64,000 nucleotides of DNA from Hygrophila difformis (GCA_030278955.1 JAOANR010000014.1:14882068-14946067); one strand, 5' to 3'. Positions 17,161 through 29,605 are shown, numbered from the stretch's first letter. The notes: generated by a model from the letters alone, not told the origin. Numbers and translations are program-made.

Positions 17161-18690
17161 CAGCTGGCTCACAGGAGGAGCCCGGTGAGATACCGGAGAC
17201 ATCTTCTCCCGTCCCAGAGACTCCTATGCCTCGCACTCCAGGTACTATGTATACAGATTAACTGTTTCGTTATATTCTAAAGACACAAAATGTTATATTC
17301 TTTAACAGGTTCGGCGGGATCTGCATCTGGGGCTGCTTCCGGTTCACAGCAGGCACCTCCTGCTGCACAGATTGAAGCATATAGGATCTTAGTTGAGCCC
17401 AGATCGGATGGGGTGTAAGTGATTTACGTTTTAAATTTTTTGGGTTATTTGTTTACTTTGATCGACGCGTAACATAGCAATTTTTTCATATAGGATGGAG
17501 TTCACGAACACCCTGGTCCGGAAGATCACTGATATTTATCCCATGCGTGCTGACATGAATGGGATTAGTTGGGGAAAGGTCTCTCGGGAGACCAAAGACT
17601 TCTACTGGGGCGAGTTTCAGGTATTATACAACTTTTAGAAGATATATATATGTTCCATCATTGTTGTATGCATCTTGATCCAAATTAACATGCAGAAAGT
17701 AGCACGCTGGGCCCCCCAGCACGCTCTGGCTGTGAGGAAGGAGTGGGAGAAGAAGAATATTGCCCGGTACATTCTAGCGTTAAATTTACATTTTGGTTCA
17801 ACAAATAACATAAATTGACTGCACCGTTTGAATATTGCTAGGTATAAGGATTACACCTAGACATACGAAAGAAGAAGAAGGCGTACCCGGCGGATGAGTT
17901 GGTTGCACAGAACTGGAGACGCATTGGGATTCGGCGGCTTTCAAGGAGAAGTCAAAACAGGGAAAGTTGAACCGACGCCGGGGACAGGAGGATGCACCGG
18001 CCCTCCCCACACATACAGCGGGCACGAAGTCTCATTTGGCCACTGCCGATAAGCTGGTATGCTTCTCGTTAAGTTTTTTCACCTATTTGTATAAAATGAA
18101 GACTTATATTGTGCAAAATTTGTGCAGTCTGCTGATCGTAACAGGCCTATCCATCTTCACGAGCTTCATGAGCACACACATACGAGGGGACACGAAAAGG
18201 ATAATTGGGTCACACCGACGTCAGAGCGACTTCAGGTATATCTACTAATGATCGATTAAAATATAGTCTCAATTCACCACGTTGACACTAAATTGAACCT
18301 TATCTTCTTCCACTTGTAATGCAGGACCAATTCAATGCTGTCTCTACACAGTTGTCACAGAACCCCAACATTGGGCCTAACTTCGACCCGGATGCGTGTT
18401 CGTCGATGTTGCGGGTGGCCCCGACAGACGGGAGAATATATATGGCATAGGCTCTATGGCCAGAGCGATTAGGCGGCCAACCCCTGTTGATTCCACACCT
18501 CCTCGCCCATCTGGGTATGTCACACAGGAGCAGTTTGATGCTGCACTTGAGAGGATTGAGCGACTGTCACAGGAGCATATGAGCATGGCCGAGCAGCTGG
18601 AGTGGGTACTTGGAGTGCGGAGGCCTCGTTCCCCAGACGACGGAGATGGGGATGATGGCTTGGGTGGAGGTGGCCTAGGTGTTCACTGAT
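17161..18690 (+). pseudogene. CACTA accessory protein, Transposase_24 (Ptta/En/Spm)-like, broken
   Basis: Exon-like pieces read in order: a Pro/Ser-rich start (IPETSSPVPETPMPRTPG), MEFTNTLVRKITDIYP...WGEFQ, KVARWAPQHALAVRKEWE, then RPIHLHELHEHTHTRG (about 18139-18186). The last piece has 'VFVDVAGGPDRRENIYGIGS', the conserved block of this family, and a short coiled coil with acidic/Gly tail ending at 18689. The pieces are separated by probable introns but also by frame changes (near 17860-18010 and 18390). The product would be the DNA-binding partner of TNP2, recognising the subterminal repeats; this copy looks inactive. Confidence 0.65.
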
Positions 18691-19009
18691 TACATTTCTG
18701 TTTTTTGGTTAGTATGCTACTTTGTCCTCATTTCAAATGTTACAAGTGAATAGACCGTCTGGACTTGGGTTTATTGATGTTGGGATGTTGGGATTTTGGT
18801 AGACTTGCAGTTGGCGTTGGTGGCAAACTTGATTACATTTGTGTTGATATTTTGGATGTTGGAAGTTTGATATTAAGACTTGTTATTTTAGAATTTATCA
18901 AATTTGTATAACAATGAAACAGTTGAGGAGTATATAAGTTGCATTTGTTCATGTTTCTAATGTAGTGGATGGCTGTCAAAACAGCCATTTCTGGTCACAA
19001 ATTCAGTTG

Positions 19010-19293
19010 GGTACCGACCCCATTACCGACCACATGGTGGTCGGTAACGCTACCTACTCCATTACCGACCCCATTTGGGGTCGGTAATCCCTGGACCAAG
19101 AGGTCCCAGTTCTCAAAATACCGACCCGAGTACCGACCCTAAGTGGGGTCGGTAAATCTACCAACCACATGGTGGTCGGTAGATTGGGTCGGTAAATCTA
19201 CCGACCCGAAGAAATTTTGGTCGGTCTTAAATCACCTACCAAGAAATTAACGACCCCACTTTGGGGTCGGTAATCCCATTTTTTCTTGTAGTG
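19010..19293. repeat. CACTA subterminal repeats and terminal inverted repeat
   Basis: About a dozen copies of TACCGACC / GGTCGGTA, many arranged as small palindromes such as ACCACATGGTGGT and GACCCCATTTGGGGTC. The stretch ends in CTTGTAGTG at 19293. Related but not identical repeats (ACCGACCGC) flank the ends at 32324, 33421 and 56810. Confidence 0.8.
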
Positions 19294-21366
19294 TTTGTAT
19301 GCCTGTCCAGAAACCGGATTGAAGACAAATAATTACTACTACTATAAATTTCAGACAAGTGTGAGCGATGATTGGTGCCGTCTGATCGGGATCGGATTTG
19401 TAAGGAATTAATTAATTAGTTAGTGGACACTATACGCTTCATGATGGACATAAGTCATAACTCCACTTTTCGTCGTCTATACATATTGCATTGGTCAGAA
19501 GTTCCCATAACCACTAGTACTATTACTAAAAAGACAAATTTATTAAAAGAAGAATAAAAGAAAAAAGTGCAGCGAATTTCCCTGGAATTTTATATTCGAT
19601 TCCAATATCCATCAAACCTAAATAAATAAACGTGCGATTTTTTCGTGTACGTCAATCATATGTACTGAATCAGATTCTTATATAAAAAATGGTACTTAAG
19701 ATTATCAATTGTGTCAATCATGTTTACATAATTTTTTTTAGAATTAGGAGTTTAGAATTATTAATTAATTTATTTAAATAAATGTGCGTGCGCTAGCAAT
19801 TTCAATGGTATATATATAGTTAACAATTTGAGGGTTTTTTGTCAATCACTTAATTTTTTAAATAATAATATTTATTTGAGAAAAAAAATAATATTAAAAA
19901 TTATAAATTGAAAACATATTTTGGATATTTCAAAAAAAAGAAGAAGATGCATTTCAATATTGTTTAAAATATAACATTTTTCAAATAATTATATGAGAAA
20001 AAGTTATATACATTAAAATAACAAGTGTATTCTGAAAAAAAAGAACCTACGCATTAAAGTTTAATACTCGGTCTTGTGGCATGGTTCCTCGCCTAGCGCA
20101 CAAGGCGGCAAACAGGTGACAAAATTCGTCAGACGACGAAATTTTAAACGACAACTTTCGTTTTCTTTTTCGCCGCCTTCCGTTTTGTGGGATATTGTGG
20201 CAATGTTTGCGTTGCTTGCAAACATCAATCAACAAACGAAACACAAAATGTATTAAAACTCTTGGTGAATTTCGTTTTGTTAGAAAGAAGACAATTAACG
20301 TACAAATGTACAATTAACGTAGTCAAACCCAAATAATAACACAAAAACTCCACAATTAAAAGACAATTTGGTGATTATATTTTCGACAAGTCAATTATAA
20401 CCTTTTCACATTATATTTCAGTTGTTGAAAGTGAAAGGCTAGCTAAACAAATAAATCCAATTATATATCTACAAATGAACAACGTGATCAATCCAATTAC
20501 GACGATTCAAGACATGATTGAATAATGAACTCTAAGGCATCGGTCCAATTAAGGACATTGAATAATGAACTCTAAGGCTAAACAAATAAATCCAATTATA
20601 TATCTACAAATATTTGGCTAAGACATTCAAGACGATCCAATTATAACCTTTTCACATTTCACATTCCTTGCAATTGCCATTTATGTTATACTACTATAGG
20701 TGTTGTATGTTGACTGTAATTAATGCAAATATTTTCTTCAATTTCCATGCTGTGAATTGAAGTGTGAACTATGAACCCATTGGGGTTTTGATTTTATCAG
20801 TCTTTAATAAGAAAAAGACTCGGTTTTCTCCATGGTTGTTGCAATGTTTGTTTGCCACACATAAAATTGTCAGGATGAAACAGTCATAGGTAGTGGGATA
20901 CGGATTAGGTGTTGACTTGTACATATACAGAAATGATAGATCGACCATGGAAAAATGATGTGTGAGCCATGTAAAAATGATGTTTAAATATCAAGTGATG
21001 TTTGCGCCTTAAAAAATAATGCCGGTCATGGAAAAATAATGCTTATGCTGGCTAATCAACGGCATCATTTCTTGGATTCTCTCCCTCATTCAGCACGTAA
21101 CTCAACTGTAGTGGTAGTGGATTGGTCATGAGATAGACAATACATATTAAATGTAGCTTTGGAGCACATCCCAGAGGAAAATTTCGAGTCCATGATTGCG
21201 ACTTTAATATGTGTGTCCAATTCCTACCAAAAAAAACGTGGTTTTATTATGAACCACGACTCTTTTATATATAGGGGAAAAGTTTGAATGTCGGTCAACT
21301 GTCCAAAGTGTGTTGTGCTGTGCCCATTTGCGTATTGTCCCTTCCAGAACATGACAGCCCAAACAA

Positions 21367-21397
<31 letters not shown>

Positions 21398-22261
21398 GTA
21401 ATGACCATTTAGGTTGTAGATTCTAGGTTTCGGTTTCTTTTATTTTAACAAATCATGCATTTGGCTTATCCATTGTTTTCTCTGCGACGTGTTTTCTTTA
21501 ACATCTTTAGTTCGCGTCCATCATGCATTTTGTAGGTCAATCCGTTTTTCCGTTTTATGTAATGGCATAACAATTGCCAGCAGGTGCAAGCAACGCTAAA
21601 AATAATGTGTAGCCCTTTGTAAAGTGATGTATGAACATTATAAAATGATGTATAGACGGTAGTTTGTTTTTTTTATTAGTTTTGGGTTCATAACCTCCAT
21701 CCATCACTTTTTGATACTCACACATCATTTCATATACACATACCCATCACTTTTGAATGTGCCAGCACCCAAACGATTTCCTTTGTAGGTATTGCTACCG
21801 TGACATTAACTCTGACATTAATATAAATATTGTCCGTTTAGGGCGAAACCCTCATGGTTTTGTCTTTGGCTCCTTACAAAAGTCTTCATAGTGGAATTAA
21901 GCGGAATCTTATATTCAGAATTATATTTCGCTATTATTCCAATGCGGGACATGTATTTGCTACCCAACACATTTCTCATTCATAAGTTGTAATTTTCTTT
22001 TCAAAGATGAGAGTAAGATTAAATGCCGCAGCAATCAGAAGCCTTACAATACGGCGAGAAAACCTAGCCAAATCGCATATTATTTGTTTCAAATAAATAA
22101 ATTTGGATTTGGGTAGTATTAATCGGGCAAATAAATAAATTTTTAGAAATTGTGAATTGACCCCATACTAATATGTGGACCAGAAGTGGAAAAATTAATT
22201 ATTTAATATAACCAAAAATTAAAATTTTAAAAACTTGAGATCAAAAGTTGAAATGATACTA
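19294..22261. other. AT-rich intergenic region with local duplications
   Basis: No gene is supported. A 35-bp direct repeat (GCTAAACAAATAAATCC...) occurs at 20442-20476 and 20577-20611, with neighbouring short repeats in a scrambled order. Around 20930-21060 and 21600-21760 there are loose repeats of AAAATGATGT separated by CCATG-containing units, recalling the internal array of the element at 31640. A T-run lies at 21374-21397. Confidence 0.4.
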
Positions 22262-22452
22262 AGAGTCTGTTCTGCACGTAGAACAGTAGCTGTAGCGAGC
22301 TGGAGCTGTAGGGAGTAGCTTATTTTTAACACTACAAGAAGTAGCTTCTAAAAAGAAGCTTCCAAAAGCTAGTGTACAGAACGGAGCATTTGTTTTGAAA
22401 TAAAAACCAAAGGTACCAAAAACTCTAAAAAACTGCGTGCAGAACAGACCCT
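22262..22452. mobile_element. MITE family B, copy 1
   Basis: Termini AGAGTCTGTTCTGCACGTAG and CTGCGTGCAGAACAGACCC form long inverted repeats that match the copy at 22692-23071. There is no coding capacity. The target duplication is unclear. Confidence 0.65.
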
Positions 22453-22615
22453 TCCATAAGACAAAAAGTAAATTTTTTTTGTCTAATTCTTATTTTAAGC
22501 TAATTAAGTGTTAGGGATTTTGGAGGATTCGAGCATCTCTTATTCTTCTCGTCATCCTCGTTTACTTTTTAGTATAGTAGTAGTATTATTTTACAGTATA
22601 ACTTCGACATTATCT

Positions 22616-23167
22616 TAAGTGTTTGGATAAGTTGTAAGAAAAGATATGGAGTATTTGATTATTGCATTTTTAAAATATAAATAAATAATTTAGGGTCTGT
22701 TCTGCATGCAGCTTTTGAGAGCTTTTGGGAGCTTTGGCAGCTTCAGCTTTTATTTTAAAACAAAAGTCCCGTTCTGCACACTAGTTTTTAGGAGTTTATG
22801 GGAGCTTTTGGAAGCTTCTTTTTAGAAGCTGCCTGTAGTAGCTTTAAAAAATAAGCTCCTAGCTTATTGTTGAGCAATTACCATTTTATCCCGATAACCA
22901 ACTCACTACCCAATAGTCTACATAAATGTTTGTCCTTTTATATCATTTCATACATTTTTTGACAGCCACAACTAGTTGTACAGAACACTTAAATAAAACT
23001 GACTGCTACAGTTCCCACAGCTCCCTACAGCTCCAGCTCGCAGCTACAGCTCTGCGTGCAGAACAGACCCTAATCGCTACAAAATTGAGCTGCAGAGCTG
23101 ATTATTTGCGTTTTATAAACGCAAAAGTTATATAATTAGATTTATATCGCTTATCCAAACATCCCTA
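22616..23167. mobile_element. MITE family A (Tourist-like), copy 3, interrupted
   Basis: The left part (AAGTGTTTGGATAAG...GATTATTGC) and right part (GATTATTTGCGTTTTATAAACGC...CTTATCCAAACATCCC) match the intact family A elements at 40340-40516 and 53506-53671. They are separated by the family B element. This dates B as the younger insertion here. Confidence 0.65.
22692..23071. mobile_element. MITE family B, copy 2, nested inside family A
   Basis: AGGGTCTGTTCTGCATGCAG ... CTGCGTGCAGAACAGACCCT inverted termini over 380 bp. The subterminal region is rich in AGCT-type motifs (GGGAGCTTTTGG, CTACAGCTCC). A TA flanks both sides, but a longer duplication is not evident. Confidence 0.7.
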
Positions 23168-24491
23168 TATATGTGCACCAATAAACGCAGTTCATCAATT
23201 CAAAATATAATTTGAGAAACCAATAATTACATTGAGCATCCTAGCTATAAGTGAGAATTATGTATATGTTTCTCTTTTCAACATATGATGTTCAACCAAA
23301 CATATATCTTGGCCTACTTTCACAGAAGAGATCGAATTAAAATGGGAATTGCGAACCAACTAGGAACTACAAACTAAATTATTGTCGAATTTCTAAGTGC
23401 TAAAGTCGTGAGTGTTGTGGAATGATTATCCATATAGACAAATAAATATTATATATTTATATGCAGTAGTGAGAGTAGCAAATGGATACCTAATGGGTTG
23501 AAAAAATAGAAATGTGCCAAACTTTTATTCTTTATTTTATCCCCGCTAGATTAATTCCACCCACATATAATGCTCTGATCCTCATCATTTGATCAATTTT
23601 ATTATTTAATTTTAAATTTTCTATGTTTGGTTCTCATTATTAGGGAAAAAAAAAAAGGATCGGATGCAAGTTCTGTCGAATATAATATACTTATCCAAAC
23701 AACGAAATTAGAGATATAGTGGTAAGATAAATAATATAGATTTAGATGTAACTGGTGTTTTTTTATCCATAAATATATTACTGTTAAATTTCTTTCTGTT
23801 CAATTATTTGTAGTTTGGTTTACTTGTCTATCATCTGAAATTGCACGTTTTTTCATTATTTTAAACTAATATACTAATTAGTGTTCCAAAAACAGTAATT
23901 TTTATTTTTCATTTTTCGTGTGATGTTATTACCACAATTACACTCTAGTCATTTTGCGTTGTTGTCCTCGATGTGAGAGATGTGGGAATATTTATCATTT
24001 CATTTAATTATAATAAACTTTAAACCTAGCAATTTATATATAAGTATTAATTAGAAGACACGTGTTGAAACCTGATGTTAGCAAAGTAATATATTATTAC
24101 AATATTATCAATTGTTATACCAAATTAAAAACGTGCTAACAATTCTATACTATATATAAAGCTACAATATGATTATATTGGGACCGAAAGGTGAAGTGGG
24201 GCTATGAAGTTAACAAACAGAAGCCTTTTCTTCGCTCCCTCTATGTTCTTTTTGGCCAATGCTTTGTTGCTAGTTTTGCACCATGGAGGTTACCTCCTTA
24301 CCTATTATGTGTGTCGTTGTATTTCGCTGTATTCTAAACTTCCGGTTTTGACATGGAATAAAACTACTTTCCCTCAAAAAGATATATATATAATGCTACA
24401 ATATGATGTGCCATTTCGAGTTTGATTATGCTGTTTTAACCTTACATACTATAATTGCCTAGTAATATAATTCTGATTCACTATAATTGCC

Positions 24492-24536
<45 letters not shown>

Positions 24537-24979
24537 CATTATTATTATTACAACATGTGTAATTTACATTCTTTTTTCATCTCATGAAATAACTAATTAG
24601 TTAAACTTAATTATGCTGATCTATCAGACTCAAGTAACTTATCTGAAGTTGGAGCTCGCAACGCAAATGGATGAGCTTATTATTTAAATGCTTCGAGTTC
24701 AAATCTTGGTTGAATTACTCGAGCTTGAAAATTTACATCTTTCAATATATATTATATTACTAATATTCTAAATTGAAAAACTTAAAATAACTAGAAGCTC
24801 AAAACTTACGTACCTTGAGGAATTCAAGCTGGAATACCAATATATCATATTATCATAGTATAACTTACTGGTAATTGCCAAACCGGAAGTAGTAATTAAG
24901 TGGACCGTACAACCTCAGTAGTACGTACGTACATGATGGAATCACTACATCTTGCATACAGACATACACACATACATAC

Positions 24980-25010
<31 letters not shown>

Positions 25011-25119
25011 AGCAGCTAGGTTTTCCTTAATTACACCAAGCCATGCATAATGCATTCATTTTATTACACACACATAACATAGTACGTATTATTAGTACAA
25101 TAATACTTATTATATATTG
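23168..25119. other. AT-rich intergenic region with microsatellites
   Basis: No gene is supported. It contains an (ATT)n tract at about 24494-24550 and an (AT)n tract at about 24980-25008. The final part is the 3' flank of the dioxygenase gene on the minus strand. Confidence 0.5.
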
Positions 25120-25420
25120 TTATGATTGATTATCATTACTGGTAATTAGGGAATCCACTTGGGCTTTGCCACGTGGACCTTTCATCCTCATGAAGAGCCT
25201 GTACTCGTTGAAAGTACTGGGTGGGTAGAGCGGCGGCTGCTCCGCCGTGAGAAGCTCCTCCGCCGGCTTGATAACCATATCCCCCCTCGGGTTGTAGAAA
25301 TACGCTATCGACACCCTCTCCTTCTCCGCGTTCACTATCACCCTGTGTTCCACGCTCTTGTATCTTCCATTGCTCAATACCTAATCAAGTTTATTACGTA
25401 CAAAAGTAATTAATGCACAC

Positions 25421-25460
<40 letters not shown>

Positions 25461-26561
25461 TAACTAATCCCCTTTGATGTTTTTTTTTTTTTGTGTATGT
25501 AATTAAATACCTGAATTTGGTCTCCCAAGTTGACTATGAAGGCATTGGGCACGGGCTTGACGGTGATCCATTGGTCGGCGCGGCGGACTTGGAGGCCGGA
25601 GACGTTTTCGTCCGGGAAGAGAATAGTGATGCCGCCGGGATCGGAATGAGGGGAGAGGCCGAGGGCGAGCTCCGGCTGAGGGCATTTTGGGTAATAGTTA
25701 ATCCTCATGCATGCCCCCAGTCCCTCCCCTCCAAACCCCTCCTCTAAATAATCCTCTTTCAATCCCAAATTCTTGGAAAATATCTTCATCAATTTCCCGC
25801 ATAGTTCGTACACTTGTTTCCCATACTCACCCACCAATTCCCTACTTAAATAAATAACAGTACACCGATAAAAAAAGAAATGAATTTCATTTGTTCCCAA
25901 TATTCCCATTTGAGCCCCTGGACTTGGACTCCCGGGAGCAAGTCCTTTAAGTTCACGCACCCGGCATTAGATGTAGTATAAATTACTTAAGAATCATTTT
26001 AAACACGTGATGCAAAATAAGAATATGGAGTCAAAGGTGTGTACGTAATGCAAATTACCTGCATGATCCGGGCTGACCTGGCCACTTGGTCTGGTCCCGG
26101 ACCTCGACCGGCAGATAGTTGAGGAAGAAGTAGTCGCTCCAGTCCAGGGAGACCCCCTTCTCGACGCCGAGGCGGCTGCCGTACCCTTCGTACGTGCGCG
26201 GCGTGTTCGCGTACTCCTGCTTCTCCTCCATCGGCAGCCGGAAGAACTCCCGCCACGTCTCCTGCACGCGCCGCATCACCCCGTGGTCCACCCCGTGGTT
26301 CACCACCTGAAAGAATCCCCACTCCCGGCACGCCTCCCCGATCTTCCCCGCCGTCTCTTCCCTCACGCGGGCATCCTCGGAGTACAGCCCCGCCATGTCC
26401 ACCACCGGAATGTCCAACTCGGAAGCCGCCGCCGGCAGCTCCGGCCCCGGCCTGTCGGAAGGCTTCTTCACGTACCGGTCCGGGATCACCCGAATCCCGC
26501 TGTCGGATAGATGCTGGACCCGGACCACGGGCTCCGGCCAGTTCTGCAAGCAGCTCATCAT
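25120..26561 (-). CDS. JOX: 2-oxoglutarate/Fe(II) dioxygenase, jasmonate-induced oxygenase (JOX) type
   Basis: Three exons on the minus strand, complement(join(25120-25380, 25511-25841, 26059-26561)), give 364 residues, the usual family length. Splice sites are CAG|GTAATT..GTAG|G and CAG|GTATTT..GATTAG|G. The N-terminus has the JOX-clade signature NWPEPVVRVQHLSDSGI...IP.RY. Next come ACREWGFFQVVNHGVDHG, TYEGYGSRLGVEKG.SLDWSD, NYYPKCPQPELALGL, SPHSDPGG (metal ligands His, Asp), VEHRVIVN (third His) and RVSIAYFYNP (Arg-x-Ser, 2-oxoglutarate). JOX enzymes hydroxylate jasmonic acid to 12-OH-JA in the cytosol and so damp jasmonate signalling. Such proteins are often annotated as anthocyanidin synthase- or flavonol synthase-like. 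All catalytic residues are present. The exons are strikingly GC-rich against the AT-rich flanks. Confidence 0.85.
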
Positions 26562-26628
26562 TTTTCCAAAACTAATTGTTTCTTTAGGACAGATGGAGAA
26601 TGGAGAAATTCAAGACCGGGGATGTGCC

Positions 26629-26647
26629 TATATATATACTACACGTG
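26629..26647 (-). promoter_or_regulatory. G-box and TATA box of the JOX-type gene
   Basis: Read on the minus strand, CACGTG (26642-26647) lies immediately upstream of TATATATATA (26629-26638), about 70 bp before the ATG. The G-box is the binding site of MYC2-class bHLH factors that drive jasmonate-responsive genes. This agrees with feedback induction of JOX genes by jasmonate. Confidence 0.6.
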
Positions 26648-27015
26648 TAATAATTGTACGTATAGTATGTGTTCTACAAATTAAAGACTAGGGGAATTCC
26701 ATGGGCATGTGATGAGTATTTCCAAGAATTGAAAGAAGTTAAGGAACGGTGGAGTGATGAAGTAACTTTTGTGTGTCCAAAAAATGGAAATTTATTGGGG
26801 GATTGGGATCAGTGTGAAGATTATTATCATTACAAGGAATTAATCACTTGAAAAATGAAAATAAAAATAAAATATGGGATATTGTTATAATAGCTAGGCA
26901 GTGGTGGTGAGGGGAGTGAGTGTGAGAGACATATTTATAGATAGAGAAGGAGATAGATACAGATAGATACAGTAGAAGTGATGATGATGTTTGTTTGTGT
27001 AGTGGATTAAGAATA

Positions 27016-27050
<35 letters not shown>

Positions 27051-27754
27051 TATAGATGGCATGAGTTTCCGGCGCCGTGAAAAACTTGAATTGGTATTTC
27101 TTCTTCTTCGTCCTTCCTTAATTTTGGCACCATATGATGCATGTGATGAAAGAAACTTCACAATCAATCTCCCAATTTCAATTAATTCATAGTACTAATC
27201 CTATAATTTATTCCTACTTCTCATCGGCATATTAATTAGTATTATGTATATATACTCTTAACATTTGGGAATTGGGATGGGAATCTGACGAGCAGTACTA
27301 ACGGTACCCCTTTAAACTAATTAGTATGATATTTTAAGAATATGCATATATAATATACAAATTGAAATTTTAAATCATATATACTCTCTCCCATACACAT
27401 TTGTTTACATATACACTAGTGTGAATGTTTACAATTTTTTAAAAGGTTTCGTATCTTCTAAAAAAGTTACTTGGTTGTTTAAAGTTCAAATATTTTTTTT
27501 AAAAAAACTCCCTTATTTGATTCACATCTTTTTAAAATATATGCATATTAAGCAAAAAATAAAAAAATAAAAATCCACATACAAGTATATTGTAATAATC
27601 ATATTGAAACCTCAAACCTGGGGCGCCCCCAACACATTCGGGAGTGCTTAATTGAGGATATTGCGGGCTTGGGTCATACCTAACAAGTTTTGGAATAAAA
27701 TGGTTATCCAAAAAAAGGGAAAAAAAAAAATCATAATGAAACCCCAAGAGTTAT
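26648..27754. other. Upstream flank of the dioxygenase gene, no supported gene
   Basis: A 60-codon open frame on the plus strand (26669-26851, ...GDWDQCEDYYHYKEL) has a protein-like composition, but I recognise no family and see no promoter. An (ATA)n tract lies at about 27014-27048. The rest is AT-rich. Confidence 0.35.
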
Positions 27755-29120
27755 GGCCCTGTTTGGCAAAACAGCTAAACGGAATTAGCTTATTCAAGGC
27801 AATTTAAAATAAATTAGCTTATTCAGAAAGACAAAATAACTTAAAATAGTGTTCAATCAGCTATTTTTGAAACCGCTGCAAACAGTAGCATTTTGGATTT
27901 TAGCTTATTATAGGCAAAAAGTTGGTCTCGAAATTGTCAAACAACTAATTTTAACTAATTATTACTCACATAATCAGTTAACAGTTAACAGTTAATCAAC
28001 ATTGTTTTTTTTTCACTCATCCTGTACAAAATGCTGAAAGATTAATTCAATTTAGGTAATAATATATATAAGTATAATATTAAATTTCAAAAAATAATAA
28101 TAATGTATAAGTAATAATTAATGATGTGAGATGCATGAATAATACTTAATTTTAAAATAGTCTAAAATGTTCAAAAAGATAAACATTGTGAAGGCGAATA
28201 TCATGAGTTAAAGAGAGAAAATTTCTAGAGGTTGTTTAAGTAGCTAAGGTGGAATTTGGAAAGAAGCCATCAATTAATCAGGTCATAATTGACTGCATCA
28301 GTATTATGCCAATTTCCAATAATGGTTTCAAGCTACTAATAATTTGAAGTAGCGCACACTTATAATGCCTGCAGTAAACTCTTACTGGGTAGGATTGACC
28401 TAATTATTCATTTTTAGATTCACTTACTTATTTTTTAAAATTATGAAACAATTTTGTGATGTGGACTTAACTATTTTTTAAATTCAAACGATATTGTATG
28501 CAACCACAACAGACTTATATATTGATTATTGCATTGTGAAACATAATTAGATCATTAGTTTCTATATACTGACTTTTTTTTTTTTTTTAGGGATATGATC
28601 CCATTAATTTTTATCAGCCATATTGATAGTATCATAATAACTTAATTTTAATGACGATTATATTTATATATGATTTTTTTAAAAAATAGGGTTTAGTCCA
28701 GTGCCATCTCTTCAAGTATTAAAACTTATCTTAAATTTAATTAAGGATTGTGTCATGTACCAAAACAATATATTATTATCTTAATTTTAATCATTACAAC
28801 TCGTAACTAGTTACATCCCAACTTGGGTTTTTTGAGAACACACCCAATCTTATATCCATTTCCTTCAGCATTTTGTAATTTGATGTACAAAAATTTTACC
28901 GGAAAAATATGAATCAGGTGACGAATACCGTCACCTTGTTTGTCACCTCATGCACTAGGGAACGAAATCCTCTGGCAAATACTTTCATATTGCGTGGCAT
29001 ATATGACTCTCGCCATGGTTTGCCCGCGCTGGAGCATTAGCTATAACAATTAGTAAAAAGTACACACTCTCTCGGCATTTGTCCTCCACACCAGAAAATT
29101 AAAGAAAAAGCATATTTAAG
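27755..29120. other. AT-rich intergenic region, possible hAT-like MITE remnant
   Basis: GGCCCTGTTTGGCAAAACAG at about 27754-27773 looks like the start of a MITE, with repeated TTAGCTTATT motifs to about 27990, but no matching right end is clear. The rest shows no gene. Confidence 0.3.
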
Positions 29121-29128
29121 CCCTTTTG

Positions 29129-29311
29129 ATTTTGTTTTTTTTTTTTTTTTTTATAAACATTGACACTCATGTGTCGGCAAAGGTATGTGGGAGCCCAAAC
29201 CACACAAGTTACAAAGGGAGATAAAGGGTAGGGATATGGGTCGGGTGGGGTTGGGAGGTTGGGAGAAGGGGAACTTGACCGCTAGGGTTAGTCCCTAACC
29301 CCAAGCCCTTT
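29129..29311 (-). mobile_element. tRNA-derived SINE, copy 1
   Basis: Read on the minus strand: a head of tRNA type, then CCACCCGACCCATATCCCT, CTTTGTAACTTGTGTGGTTTGGGCTCCCACA, a GCCGACACATGAGTGTCAATG tail and a poly-A (T-run at 29137-29151 on plus). It is homologous to the copies at 29465, 39239 and 61535. The A/B boxes are degenerate here. Confidence 0.55.
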
Positions 29312-29464
29312 TGATTTTGTTTTTATTGAATGATACTTATTAATCTTTTATCAGTGTATTATAATACTGATACTACACTAATAAAAACTTCCAATAAGTT
29401 CAATCAAACATGTATAAATTATTAAAAGTTATTATATATTATTTTTAATTAGCCAATTAAACAT

Positions 29465-29605
29465 TTTTTTTAATAATATAAACAATGACACACGAGTATC
29501 GGCAAATGTGTATGAGAGTTCAAACCCCACAATTTATAAAAGGGCAAAGGGAATAGATAGAAGGTCGGAATCGAACCCCAATCATAAAGATTCAACCCTC
29601 AACCA
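29465..29605 (-). mobile_element. tRNA-derived SINE, copy 2
   Basis: On the minus strand: GGTTGAATCTTTATG, GGGGTTCGATTCCGACC (B-box-like, about 29562-29578), CTATTCCCTTTGCCC, then the tail with GCCGATACTCGTGTGTCATT and a poly-A. Same family as copy 1. Confidence 0.5.

Larger units (their letters stand above)
16056..19293 (+). mobile_element. 3' part of a CACTA (En/Spm) transposon
   Basis: It contains decayed TNP2 and Transposase_24-type genes. It ends at 19293 with ...TTTTTTCTTGTAGTG, the inverse of the CACTACAAGAAAAAA terminus. Its last 300 bp carry many TACCGACC / GGTCGGTA subterminal repeats in both orientations, the usual transposase-binding layout. The left side stops abruptly in TNP2 at the LTR junction, so the 5' terminus and 3-bp duplication cannot be checked. 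Confidence 0.8.

Noticed and set aside
22331..22350. CACTACAAGAAGTAGC inside MITE B copy 1
   Set aside because: It lies in the middle of the MITE, not at an end, and lacks ACCGACC-type repeats; a chance match to the CACTA terminus.
24204..24425. 73-codon frame with a hydrophobic N-terminus
   Set aside because: Random-looking composition, no homology recognised, and located in AT-rich DNA without promoter features.
24494..24550. (ATT)n array considered as a CRISPR-like or satellite array
   Set aside because: Simple trinucleotide microsatellite with no spacer structure, in a eukaryotic genome.
26844..27167. Minus-strand open frames rich in Tyr/Ile next to the dioxygenase gene
   Set aside because: They translate an (ATA)n microsatellite and AT-rich DNA; they have no domain, splice or promoter support.
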